DNA of 64,000 nt from Paenalkalicoccus suaedae (lineage in GTDB: Bacteria > Bacillota > Bacilli > Bacillales > Salisediminibacteriaceae): the NCBI RefSeq assembly GCF_006965545.2, contig NZ_CP041372.2, forward strand, positions 744,001 through 808,000. Reading direction: 5' to 3'. The first letter of the stretch is position 1; each line of letters opens with the position of its first letter. This document shows positions 16,998 through 25,781 of the stretch, in pieces. The notes under the pieces were generated by a model. The model worked only from the letters and a program-made list of their open reading frames with translations, had not been told where the DNA came from and searched no databases. A program made the translations under genes and the position numbers.

Positions 16998-17999
16998 ATG
17001 AATATTAATGGTGTATCTGCTGGAGAGCTAATGATTAGCGAAGTGACAGGGTTTATTTCGGAGTTGCTGCCGATCAATGTGGACGAGATAAAAGAAAAGC
17101 TATCTCACATTACGAACAAATACCACATCACGAGAGTACCAGAGACCGAAGTTCATCCAGACTTAGACGAAAAAATTCAATTGTTTTTAGCATCAAAAGG
17201 CATTGAAGGGTTAAGTGTAAACTCGTTATCCAATTATGAGTTGCAACTACGAAAGTTCAAAGAACACGTTAAAAAACGAACAGATAACATAACGGCTGCC
17301 GATATTCGTGTTTACCTTGGCTCATTTAAAACGGCTAAGCCATCGACAATCGAAACTAAGTTATCTGTTTTAAAAAGTTTCTTTGGTTGGCTTCACAATG
17401 AAGAGATTTTGCAACGAGACCCTTCACGTAAGATCAAATCACCTAAAAAGGCTAAGAGGGTTCCCAAGGCGTTAAAGATCGAAGAATTAGAGATGCTTAG
17501 GGAGTCGGCTGAAACTATTAGGCAAAGGGCCTTTGTAGAAGTTCTATATGCGACTGGTTGTCGATTAAGTGAAATACACGATATGAATATCGACCACATA
17601 AACACTCAAGATATGTCGGCATACGTTGTTGGAAAAGGCGATAAAGAGCGAAAAGTATATTTCTCTTTTCGTGCTTTGTACCACTTAAAAAAATACTTGA
17701 AGCAGCGCACGGACGAAGATAAGGCACTATTTGTTACAGAAAGAAAGCCTTATAAACGACTGTCTAAAAGAGCTGTACAGCAAGAAATTAAAAAGATTGC
17801 TATACAAGCAGGGTTAGAAAAGAAAGTCAGTCCTCACACATTGAGGCATACGTTCGCCACTCTGCTCCTAAATAATGGTGCTGAGTTAGCAGGGGTACAG
17901 GCCTTATTAGGTCACCAGAGCCCTGAAACAACATTAATTTATTCACAGCTAAGCGATCAAAAGAAACAAGAGCAACATAAAAGATACCTTGTTCAATAA
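16998..17999 (+). CDS. Tyrosine recombinase (XerC/D-like) inside the late region
   Basis: A 333-residue tyrosine recombinase. ATG 16998 is preferred to TTG 16992 because GGGGG lies at correct spacing. An N-terminal SAM-like core-binding domain spans about residues 50-140 (ASKGIEGLSVNSLSNYELQL). The catalytic domain follows, with Arg in ATGCRLSEI, Lys in VVGKGDKERK, His-x-x-Arg in SPHTLRHTFAT, His in LLGHQSPETT and the nucleophilic Tyr in TLIYSQLS. All six residues are present. It lies between fibre and lysis genes, away from either prophage end, and is flanked by terminators, like an independent cargo gene. It may act in prophage dimer resolution, segment inversion or a former integration; the target is unknown. 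Confidence 0.92.
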   Translation: MNINGVSAGELMISEVTGFISELLPINVDEIKEKLSHITNKYHITRVPETEVHPDLDEKIQLFLASKGIEGLSVNSLSNYELQLRKFKEHVKKRTDNITAADIRVYLGSFKTAKPSTIETKLSVLKSFFGWLHNEEILQRDPSRKIKSPKKAKRVPKALKIEELEMLRESAETIRQRAFVEVLYATGCRLSEIHDMNIDHINTQDMSAYVVGKGDKERKVYFSFRALYHLKKYLKQRTDEDKALFVTERKPYKRLSKRAVQQEIKKIAIQAGLEKKVSPHTLRHTFATLLLNNGAELAGVQALLGHQSPETTLIYSQLSDQKKQEQHKRYLVQ

Positions 18000-18003
18000 T
18001 TTG

Positions 18004-18030
18004 GAGAGTCCCATTGGGGCTCTTTTTTTA
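18004..18030 (+). terminator. Terminator after recombinase
   Basis: AGAG-T-CCC pairs with GGG-CTCT around ATTG, followed by seven T residues. It closes the recombinase unit before the lysis cassette. Confidence 0.85.
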
Positions 18031-18059
18031 TGTCGAAACAATTATATTAGGGGGCAAAT

Positions 18060-18491
18060 ATGGATAGCGAGGAGCAAAAAGAAATGAGAGGAGACAACGA
18101 TCTTACGTATCGCTTAATTGACGAGATGTCACTCATTCGCGCAGATATAAGAGAGCTGATGACCACGATGGCGCACTTTAATCAAAAAGTAGATCGTATT
18201 TATGAAGACATGCGAGACACAAAAACTCTTGCGTCTGAGGCATCTAGTCAAGCAGAGTCAGCAGAGAACCAAGCGCGAAAAGCTCTAGATAAGATAGAGG
18301 AGCAAGCTGTGCATATTGAGCGATTATATACTAGAGACAGAGAAAACAAAACAGAAATAATAGAAAAAATTGATGAGCAAAAAAAAGAGCAAGTAGTACA
18401 TCGCAGATGGCTAATCGGATTAATTGCAACAGTCGTAATGGGATTTACAGGTTTTGTTTTAACAATTATTTTAACAATTATAGGAGGCTGA
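18060..18491 (+). CDS. xhlA: XhlA-type haemolysin/holin accessory
   Basis: A 143-residue protein. A long amphipathic coiled coil occupies residues 15-105 (MRDTKTLASEASSQAESAEN with many Ala, Glu, Lys), and one C-terminal membrane helix (WLIGLIATVVMGFTGFVLTI) ends the protein. This is the layout of XhlA, which works with XhlB-type holin and amidase in PBSX-like lysis. Start ATG 18060 follows AGGGGGC. It is the first gene of the holin-amidase cassette. It is longer than PBSX XhlA because of the extended coil. Confidence 0.85.
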   Translation: MDSEEQKEMRGDNDLTYRLIDEMSLIRADIRELMTTMAHFNQKVDRIYEDMRDTKTLASEASSQAESAENQARKALDKIEEQAVHIERLYTRDRENKTEIIEKIDEQKKEQVVHRRWLIGLIATVVMGFTGFVLTIILTIIGG

Positions 18492-18492
18492 C

Positions 18493-18771
18493 ATGAAAAT
18501 CAATTGGAAAGTACGGTTTAAAAACCCGCAATTTGTTACGCAGTTAGTACTATCTATTTTTGTACCGATCTTAGCTTATTTCGGTTTAACAGCACAGGAT
18601 CTCACAACATGGAGCGCATTAGGTAGTTTAATAGTAGATGCTCTTCTTAACCCTTATGTGTTAATCCTTGTAGTTATGAGCGTGTATAACGCGTTAAACG
18701 ATCCTACTGTACGAGGACTAGGTGACAGCAGACAGGCGCTGAAGTATGAAAAGCCAAGGGAGGACAAATAA
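18493..18771 (+). CDS. Phage holin, phi LC3 family
   Basis: A 92-residue protein with KINWKVRFKNPQFVTQLVLS at the N-terminus. Two predicted membrane segments follow (about 17-33 and 50-65), and the C-terminus is a charged NDPTVRGLGDSRQALKYEKP tail. This combination is diagnostic of phi LC3-family holins, which form lesions in the membrane to release the endolysin. It lies one base after xhlA and abuts the amidase start. Confidence 0.95.
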   Translation: MKINWKVRFKNPQFVTQLVLSIFVPILAYFGLTAQDLTTWSALGSLIVDALLNPYVLILVVMSVYNALNDPTVRGLGDSRQALKYEKPREDK

Positions 18772-19422
18772 ATGAATATTGTGGATAGAGGATTTACATT
18801 TAGCAACATCGCTTCTATGCCAGCCGAAAATATCGACGGAGTTATCATTCATCATTTTGGCGCACCTGAGACATACACGATTGCTAGCGCTCATCGTGAT
18901 CATAGTGATGTGAGAAGAAATAGCGCTGGTATTTCTGCTGGTATTGGCTATAACGGACTAGTAGATACAGACGGCACTAAAGTGAGAGGTCGCATGTTTA
19001 GGCAAGGAGCACATGCTAGGGGATATAATGCTAGACACTTTGGTATAGCAACGCCTGGTAATTTTAATAATACAAGACCGAGAGAAGTTGTTTTAGAAAG
19101 CATGGCTGAGTTTGCAGCGTGGGTATTAAAGCAAGCTAACCTACCAGTAAATGCTACCACCGTTAGAGGACATAGGGATGTTGGACAAACTGACTGTCCA
19201 GGAAGAAATTTTGATATGGTTGATTTCCGTAAACGAGTTCAAAAATATATGGGGGTGACTAATGTGAGTGCAAAGCCAACAAACGAACCAAGTGCTTGGG
19301 CAAAAGCTACATGGGAAAAAGCAACAAAGGCTGGCATTGTAGACGGCAACAGACCGCAAGAGCCTGTCACGCGTCAAGAAATGGCTGCTATGTTTGATCG
19401 AGCAGGATTGTTAGACAAATAA
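18772..19422 (+). CDS. Endolysin: N-acetylmuramoyl-L-alanine amidase with wall-binding tail
   Basis: A 216-residue amidase_2/PGRP enzyme. Zn ligands are visible in VIIHHFGAP, and the second set in VRGHRDVGQTDCPG. It cleaves the bond between muramic acid and L-alanine in peptidoglycan. Residues 175-216 (WAKATWEKATKAGIVDGNRP and then VTRQEMAAMFDRAGLL) form an SLH-like or related phage wall-binding module. No signal peptide is present, as expected for a holin-dependent endolysin. It closes the lysis cassette and is followed by a strong terminator. Confidence 0.95.
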   Translation: MNIVDRGFTFSNIASMPAENIDGVIIHHFGAPETYTIASAHRDHSDVRRNSAGISAGIGYNGLVDTDGTKVRGRMFRQGAHARGYNARHFGIATPGNFNNTRPREVVLESMAEFAAWVLKQANLPVNATTVRGHRDVGQTDCPGRNFDMVDFRKRVQKYMGVTNVSAKPTNEPSAWAKATWEKATKAGIVDGNRPQEPVTRQEMAAMFDRAGLLDK

Positions 19423-19424
19423 AA

Positions 19425-19453
19425 AAAGAGGGGCGTTATGCCCCTTTCTTTTT
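19425..19453 (+). terminator. Terminator after lysis cassette
   Basis: AGGGGC and GCCCCT pair around GTTAT, preceded by A-run and followed by TTTCTTTTT. It can work in both directions. Confidence 0.9.
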
Positions 19454-19573
19454 AAAATATTGAAAACAATATAGAGTTCAGATATGAAAATAAATTACCG
19501 ATCGGCAAGAACGTTATACAGAATATAAGATAGCAACTATATAGTAAAGTTCTTAATAACATGTGTTATCCTC

Positions 19574-19717
19574 CTACTTGAATAGCTTGCCAATTCCTCG
19601 ACCTGTAGCCTTTCCGACGATTCTTCTTCCAATCCTCTGTTTGATTTTACCCTTTCTAATCGCATCGATATCATTCCAGATCCTTAGCATCTTATAGATC
19701 TCAGACTTTAGAGACAT
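19574..19717 (-). CDS. Small basic phage protein at prophage edge
   Basis: A 47-residue reverse-strand coding sequence. It has an AGGAGGGG site immediately before the ATG at 19717 and begins one base after the wHTH gene stop. It starts MSLKSEIYKMLRIWNDIDAI and has a basic C-terminal half (KQRIGRRIVGKATGRGIGK) with repeated Gly-Arg/Lys. Short proteins of this type occur at prophage ends in Bacilli; their function is unknown. The Gly/Lys pattern could bind nucleic acid or membranes. The strong ribosome site and conserved style make it a real gene. Confidence 0.75.
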   Translation of the reverse strand: MSLKSEIYKMLRIWNDIDAIRKGKIKQRIGRRIVGKATGRGIGKLFK

Positions 19718-19718
19718 T

Positions 19719-19979
19719 CTATCCCCTCCTATTTTGGTCTTCTACTTCTCGATCCAATCTAGCTCTTTTCTCATAATGATACTCTTCTGGTAACATCGCT
19801 AAACGTTTTTCATAATCTATTTCAATTTTACCTATATCTTCTAATGACTTCAATACAATTATTAACTCATTCAATTGCTTCCCTGTTTTTATAGATAAAT
19901 CTTCAAAAGTCGGTTTTCTATCATGCAATGTAAACATATTAATAATGATCCTTAACACCTTACGCTCTGCATCTGTCAT
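19719..19979 (-). CDS. Winged-helix-like regulatory protein at prophage edge
   Basis: An 86-residue protein from ATG 19979, with GAGGTGA seven bases upstream. Residues 1-70 have a winged-helix pattern: helix DAERKVLRIIINMFTLHD, then KPTFEDLSIKTGKQLNELII (helix-turn-helix), then the wing IGKIEIDYEKRLAMLPEE. Charged residues end the protein. It could be a prophage regulator, and it is transcribed against the late genes. The first gene of a two-gene unit, it has its own promoter that reaches nearly to the prophage/chromosome junction. Confidence 0.7.
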   Translation of the reverse strand: MTDAERKVLRIIINMFTLHDRKPTFEDLSIKTGKQLNELIIVLKSLEDIGKIEIDYEKRLAMLPEEYHYEKRARLDREVEDQNRRG

Positions 19980-19997
19980 ATTTATCACCTCAATGCT

Positions 19998-20026
19998 ATA
20001 GTAAGTTATAGCTATGATTAATGCAA
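19998..20026 (-). promoter_or_regulatory. Promoter for reverse-strand edge genes
   Basis: On the minus strand, TTGCAT (20026-20021) and TACTAT (20003-19998) are 17 bases apart and directly precede the wHTH gene. Its -35 box lies within about 30 bases of the prophage end, so excision or integration could alter its upstream context. Confidence 0.55.
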
Positions 20027-20056
20027 AAGAGCATGATGTGTTCTATTACTACTAAA

Positions 20057-21043
20057 GGACCAACACTCGGAGGCTTCCTCATCGAATTCGCCTCGTGGGA
20101 ATGGCTCTTCCTAAGCAACATCCCGACCGGAATCCTAGGACTACTCTTTGCATGGAAATACTTACAGAGCACCGAAAAGAACAGCGCCATCCAGTTTGAC
20201 CTCTGGGGCTTCGTCACCGTCACATTAGGTGTCGGCTCGATCCTGCTCGCCCTCGGCCGCATGTCAGAGCTTACACATTTATATAATCCCGTTAACTTAG
20301 CGCTCGTCGCCTTCGGTTTGATCATGCTCGTCGTCTTTGTACGCATCGAGCTTACTGTCGCACAGCCACTCCTAGACCTATCCGTCTTCCGAGCTAAAGC
20401 GTATACGTACAGTGTCTGGGTTGCGATGATCAATTCCATCAGCCTCTTTGGCGGGATCTTTTTACTGCCACTTTTGATTCAAAACGTCTACGGACTAAAT
20501 GCGATCATGACAGGACTCGCGTTTCTCCCCGCAGCACTGATGTCTGGAATTTTTATGACGATCGGCGGCCGCCTCTTAGACAAACAAGGCCCGTCGCTCA
20601 TCGTTACGTCCGGACTCAGCGTCATGGCCGTCGGTACCTTACTTTTAGGCTTCATTGGGTTAGAAACCGCGCTGTGGATCATCATCCTGCTCAACGCCAT
20701 CCGGGGAATCGGTATGGGGCTAAGTATGATGCCGTCCACGACAGCTGGGATGAATGCCATCCCGGAAAAGTTCGTGAGCCGCGGATCGGCGATGAACAAT
20801 GTGTTTCGGCAGATGAGCTCGGCTTTAGGAATCGTGTTTGTCTCCATTTACTATGAGGTCAGGCGAAACCAAATCACAACTACAAACGGCGCCTCCATGG
20901 AGGAGGCGAGTCTCACTGCCATCACGGAAGGCTTCTTTGTGATCGCGATCCTCATCTTCCTGTCCATACCAGCAGGGATTTTACTAGGGCGGGAGCATAA
21001 AAAGCAAAAGCGGTTAGAAGAACAAACAAGCAGCTCCCAATAG
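20057..21043 (+). pseudogene. DHA2-family MFS drug exporter, 5' part cut off by prophage
   Basis: Sequence homologous to EmrB/QacA-type 14-helix exporters starts in the middle of motif C at GPTLGGFLIEFASWEWLFL, and 329 residues of C-terminal part follow, including several membrane helices. Full-length family members have about 470-500 residues, so around 140-150 N-terminal residues are missing. An open frame extends back to an ATG at 20021, but its first 12 codons lie in prophage sequence and show no homology to the family. The remaining gene is not otherwise damaged, and it is GC-richer than the prophage. I infer that prophage integration split the gene; the other half should lie at the left prophage end. 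Confidence 0.85.
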
Positions 21044-21058
21044 TGGGGCTGCTTGTTT
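21026..21058. terminator. Bidirectional terminator between MFS remnant and ydiK
   Basis: AAGCAGCTCCC pairs with GGGGCTGCTT around AATAG, flanked by A-rich and T-rich runs. The two genes converge here, so it can serve both. Confidence 0.85.
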
Positions 21059-21067
21059 TCGTTATTT

Positions 21068-21262
21068 TTATTTTTGTTTTTGTCTGGCAACCGCACCAAA
21101 GTGTTTAAATGCCATCATATAGTCAAAGGCTGCGAAGGCAACGAGGAGAATTAACAGAGCATCCCATTCACCTGATGTCTCTAGTCGTCGTATCGCAAAG
21201 AAAACAAACATTGTCCCGAGCGCGAGGAATAAAAATCCGCTCGCGCGTGATCCTTGTTGCAT
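21068..21262 (-). CDS. ydiK: YdiK family membrane protein
   Basis: A 64-residue protein with two membrane helices (FLFLALGTMFVFFAIRRL and ALLILLVAFAAFDYMMAFK) and a short basic C-terminus. It matches B. subtilis YdiK in length and in position, next to ydiL and upstream of groES. Its ATG shares one base with the ydiL stop (TAATG), so the pair is translationally coupled. The molecular role of YdiK is unknown. Confidence 0.85.
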   Translation of the reverse strand: MQQGSRASGFLFLALGTMFVFFAIRRLETSGEWDALLILLVAFAAFDYMMAFKHFGAVARQKQK

Positions 21263-22005
21263 TACATAAACCTCCCAATAACAGCCATGATGAAGGCCGC
21301 ACTTTGTTCCATCTCTTCCATACGCTCTAAAAAGTCTTGAATCTGTTCACCGAATACCACCTGCACGAGCATAACAAAGGAGTTAATCCCGATGTGCGCG
21401 ACGATTGGCACGATAATGCGTCCAGTTCGGTAGTATAGATACGAAAATACAATCGCCATAGCAAGATACACAAGGATATTTTCAAAATCCCAGTGAACCA
21501 CGGCAAAAATCAGTCCGTTACCAACGGCGGCAATCCAAAAGCCAAAGCGTTTTAAAAGCGCTCCGAAGATAACCATACGGAAAACGATCTCTTCTGATAC
21601 GGGTCCAAAAATCGCAACGGCAAATGCTAAAATCGGCACGGCGTTTGTCATGTCGACGATTTGCTGCGTGTTTTCAGATCCAGGCTCAATGCCGAGCAAA
21701 GTCATTTGCAAAATCGCTGCGATGTACTGCGCAGCAAAAGCTAATACGATTCCAATTAGAGACCAGCCGATAGTACCACCAACGTCCATGCGCTGATCTG
21801 CGATCGCTGGATTTTTAGGAGCTCGATACGCAATCGCGCTAATAATAAGGAAGGCGATCGTAAAGCTTATAAAAATAGACAGTCCCATTAACTCTGCCTC
21901 GGTTGTTGCCAGATCAGTTGCGCCCAAAATGATTGCAATTGGCAGGGGGAACACGAGTTGCGAGAGTGCAAAGACAATTAATATCCACCAATAGTGTTTA
22001 TTCAC
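21262..22005 (-). CDS. ydiL: CPBP-family intramembrane protease YdiL
   Basis: A 247-residue multipass protein starting at GTG 22005 behind GGAGCGAT. It carries the CPBP/CAAX protease motifs: EEIVFRMVIFGALL (Glu-Glu-x3-Arg) in one helix, a later His in VVHWDFENILVYLA, and HIGINSFVM. About eight hydrophobic helices are visible. It acts in the membrane, probably cleaving membrane proteins; the substrate is unknown. The gene diverges from groESL, and this arrangement is conserved with B. subtilis. Between the two promoters lies a periodic repeat array. Confidence 0.92.
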   Translation of the reverse strand: MNKHYWWILIVFALSQLVFPLPIAIILGATDLATTEAELMGLSIFISFTIAFLIISAIAYRAPKNPAIADQRMDVGGTIGWSLIGIVLAFAAQYIAAILQMTLLGIEPGSENTQQIVDMTNAVPILAFAVAIFGPVSEEIVFRMVIFGALLKRFGFWIAAVGNGLIFAVVHWDFENILVYLAMAIVFSYLYYRTGRIIVPIVAHIGINSFVMLVQVVFGEQIQDFLERMEEMEQSAAFIMAVIGRFM

Positions 22006-22349
22006 GTAGTTATCGCTCCTTTATCTAACATCTTATATATTGTAGCATATGCCTTCTTACTATTCAGTTTTCAGCTATGACGTTTGTGTGAGCGTTGCAA
22101 TGGGGAAGGGGAGTAAGTGAGGTTGATGGAATCGGTCAAGAATGACGAACGTGCAAACGAGGTGCGAAGTGGCTCAAACAAAGTGTGAGGAGAAGCAAAG
22201 GGAGCAGTTGAACGAGCAAACGAGATCGCCAAACGCACTAACGCACTTCCAATACAGCTCTTCATTCACCTTGTCCTTTCTATATGATAGTAAAACATAA
22301 GTAGTACAAATAAATTAACTTAGTTTCATAAAAAAATAAGGCGTAAGGG
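22006..22349. other. ydiL-groES intergenic region, left part
   Basis: This stretch holds the ydiL upstream region, the degenerate 21-bp periodic array at 22151-22239, and an AT-rich section before the groES promoter. No coding sequence with a ribosome site was found. An open reverse frame across the array has no credible start. Confidence 0.6.
22151..22239. repeat. Degenerate 21-bp periodic array (copy A)
   Basis: GTGCAAACGA, GCTCAAACAA, AAGCAAAGGG and GAGCAAACGA start at 22151, 22172, 22193 and 22214, exactly 21 bases apart; GCCAAACGCA follows 14 bases later. The core is NNGCAAA followed by purine-rich bases with a seven-base sub-period. On the minus strand it reads as heptapeptides FARSTAP, FASPHTL, FEPLRTS, FARSSFL. 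Related arrays lie at 60202 and 60635. Confidence 0.75.
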
Positions 22350-22378
22350 TTGCAAAAAGAAGTGGCGTTTATTAAACT
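22350..22378 (+). promoter_or_regulatory. groESL promoter
   Basis: TTGCAA (22350-22355) and TAAACT (22373-22378) with a 17-base spacer form a SigA promoter. Transcription would begin around 22385, four bases before CIRCE. Confidence 0.75.
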
Positions 22379-22388
22379 AATACTTGTG

Positions 22389-22415
22389 TTAGCACTCGTG
22401 AATGTCGAGTGCTAA
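22389..22415 (+). promoter_or_regulatory. CIRCE operator (HrcA site)
   Basis: TTAGCACTC, nine bases, then GAGTGCTAA: a perfect CIRCE inverted repeat at the start of the groESL transcript. HrcA binding here represses groESL until heat stress, as known for Bacillus. It also would form a stem in the mRNA leader. Confidence 0.98.
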
Positions 22416-22475
22416 CAGATGATGTCAACATAGCACGAATGGTTCGTGCATGAATATTAAAGGAGGGTGTTTTCC

Positions 22476-22760
22476 TTGTTAAAGCCATTAGGTGATCGTT
22501 TAGTTATCGAACTTGTAGCACAAGAAGAAAAAACGGCGAGCGGAATTGTACTTCCGGACTCTGCGAAAGAAAAGCCGCAGGAGGGCCAGGTTGTTGCAGT
22601 AGGTAACGGCCGTGTAACAGAGAGCGGAGAGCGCGTGGCGCTTGAAGTAAAAGAAGGAGAAAAAATTCTTTTCTCTAAATACTCTGGTACCGAAGTGAAG
22701 TATGAAGGCAAGGAATACTTAATCTTACGCGAAAGCGATGTACTTGCAGTAATCGGCTAA
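22476..22760 (+). CDS. groES: Co-chaperonin GroES
   Basis: A 94-residue GroES. The start is TTG 22476 ([13 protein letters not shown]), eight bases after AGGAGGG; an in-frame GTG at 22467 lies within the ribosome site and is not credible. The mobile-loop region ([20 protein letters not shown]) and the final [16 protein letters not shown] are conserved. It caps the GroEL ring during ATP-driven protein folding in the cytoplasm. It is controlled by CIRCE and is cotranscribed with groEL 51 bases downstream. Confidence 0.99.
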   Translation: MLKPLGDRLVIELVAQEEKTASGIVLPDSAKEKPQEGQVVAVGNGRVTESGERVALEVKEGEKILFSKYSGTEVKYEGKEYLILRESDVLAVIG

Positions 22761-22778
22761 TGTAGCGAACGCGAATAA

Positions 22779-24446
<1,668 letters not shown>

Positions 24447-24534
24447 TCATTGTCCCAATCCCTTTTAAAAAAGGTGTTGAAGGCTTTGATACACTTCAGT
24501 TAAAGCTCGTTTCCATTTAGATCATAAATAAAAA

Positions 24535-24574
24535 TCCCCTCTCAGGTTTGTTTTGAACTTGGGAGGGGGTTTTT
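24535..24574 (+). terminator. Terminator of groESL operon
   Basis: CCCCTCTCAGGTTT pairs with GAACTTGGGAGGGGG (with G-U pairs), followed by TTTTTC. It lies about 90 bases after the groEL stop and precedes the end of the ger operon on the other strand. Confidence 0.85.
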
Positions 24575-24677
24575 CTATTGACTTCCTGCAAAACCTTTAC
24601 GCCTAAAAAATTCAGAGTAAATGGGATATAGCGTTCATTTTTTAATTAGTATATCTTCAAGGTAATAGAAGGCAATA

Positions 24678-25781
24678 CTAAAAGTTTGGCCTTCTTGAGT
24701 TTGCATCAGTCAAAGGATCAATATTAACATTGTATTTTACGTTCATGTACATCTTCTCAAACATGTCGATCCATTCTTCTTCTTCCATTGGTTTTGAGAA
24801 AGGTCTTTTTGTTTGTATGCCCAGTTGAAGCGGATCTACTTTTAATTCTTGCATCTTTTTAAGGAATTCATATGTTTGTTGTTCAAGATAAGTTTCAATA
24901 TCCGCTTTTAAATTTTCTAATTCCTGTGGATCAAATAATTGTTTTTCTCCCCGATATTCCTCAATCTTACTGTCTATACTTACTGTAAAAAAAATTGTCG
25001 AATTACTGCTATCAATATTAACATCTATTTTAGATCTCACATGACCCAATACAATTTCAAATTCTCGTATCGGCAAAACTGCTAAGTAGTGATTATTGTT
25101 TATCAGCTGAAAGATGCGATCATCTATAGATGAAATGGTTTCAACTAGCTTATCATTTTGAAACAAGGCTGTCCCTTCATAGTTAACCCCGTCTCCTTGT
25201 ATGCTATATATGGGTAAGAATGGATCTGAATAAGGGGTATAGAGTAAGTTTTTGAATTGATGAAGATTGACGACAGTTAATTCACCTTGATTTCTGTCCT
25301 CATAATGCTTCAGCATTCTGTAAAAGGAGTAATCAAAGTTTTCAGCATTGTCCAATTGACTTTCTAAAAATTCTTCGAAATTTCCTCTCATAATAACTAA
25401 ATAGATTCTCGGAGAAATATCCGGATCAGTCAATAATGTATTTACAATTGACATAATCCCTTCTTGTCCAAGCTCTTCGCTAATTACGAGCATCCGCATT
25501 TGCCCGGACTTAACTTCCTGATAAAAGTTAAAGTTGTACTTCTGTATTCCTTCTTTTAATAAGTCGACTTCATGCGATATAACTATTTTATCTTCTTTAC
25601 TGAGTGGTGGAAAAATGGTACTAACTTTTAATTTCCCTTCATCTGCCTTACTAATTGATAAAAAGGTAATGGGTGAAATCTCTTCAATAAGGTTATTTTC
25701 TGTAATAGGGGAACAGCCCGATAACCAAAAAGCTACAAAGAGGAATATCATTCCTTCACGTATCTTTTCATGTAGGCGCAT
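24678..25781 (-). CDS. Spore germination lipoprotein, Ger(x)C family
   Basis: A 367-residue protein with a lipoprotein signal (MIFLFVAFWLSGCSPITE, lipobox Leu-Ser-Gly-Cys at about residue 23). It follows the GerAC domain order: N-terminal alpha/beta region with EISPITFLSISKADE, a middle domain, and a C-terminal region with helix ETYLEQQTYEFLKKMQELKV and the motif DPLQLG. It is shorter on its N-side than some GerAC proteins. As C subunit it is anchored outside the inner spore membrane and forms a germinant receptor with A and B subunits. The start overlaps the B gene by 14 bases. Confidence 0.92.
   Translation of the reverse strand: MRLHEKIREGMIFLFVAFWLSGCSPITENNLIEEISPITFLSISKADEGKLKVSTIFPPLSKEDKIVISHEVDLLKEGIQKYNFNFYQEVKSGQMRMLVISEELGQEGIMSIVNTLLTDPDISPRIYLVIMRGNFEEFLESQLDNAENFDYSFYRMLKHYEDRNQGELTVVNLHQFKNLLYTPYSDPFLPIYSIQGDGVNYEGTALFQNDKLVETISSIDDRIFQLINNNHYLAVLPIREFEIVLGHVRSKIDVNIDSSNSTIFFTVSIDSKIEEYRGEKQLFDPQELENLKADIETYLEQQTYEFLKKMQELKVDPLQLGIQTKRPFSKPMEEEEWIDMFEKMYMNVKYNVNIDPLTDANSRRPNF

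Larger units (their letters stand above)
1..20056. mobile_element. Contractile-tailed (P2/Mu-like) prophage, right part
   Basis: A continuous block of myovirus morphogenesis and lysis genes runs from the left window edge to about 20 kb. Head genes come first, then sheath, tube, tape measure, baseplate, fibres, and holin with amidase. Terminase, portal, replication and the usual terminal integrase are not present, so the prophage must continue to the left. The right boundary is placed just before position 20057, where sequence clearly homologous to a DHA2 MFS transporter begins in mid-protein. The exact attachment core cannot be defined without the left junction. The block is visibly AT-richer than the MFS remnant that follows. 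Confidence 0.93.

Noticed and set aside
19454-19573. tRNA or attachment-site remnant between lysis cassette and edge genes
   Set aside because: No cloverleaf-like pairing or tRNA consensus (GGTTCGA) is present.
22071-22265. Reverse-strand 64-residue frame across repeat array A
   Set aside because: It has no ribosome site and its heptapeptide pattern follows from the 21-bp repeat; I treat it as repeat DNA.
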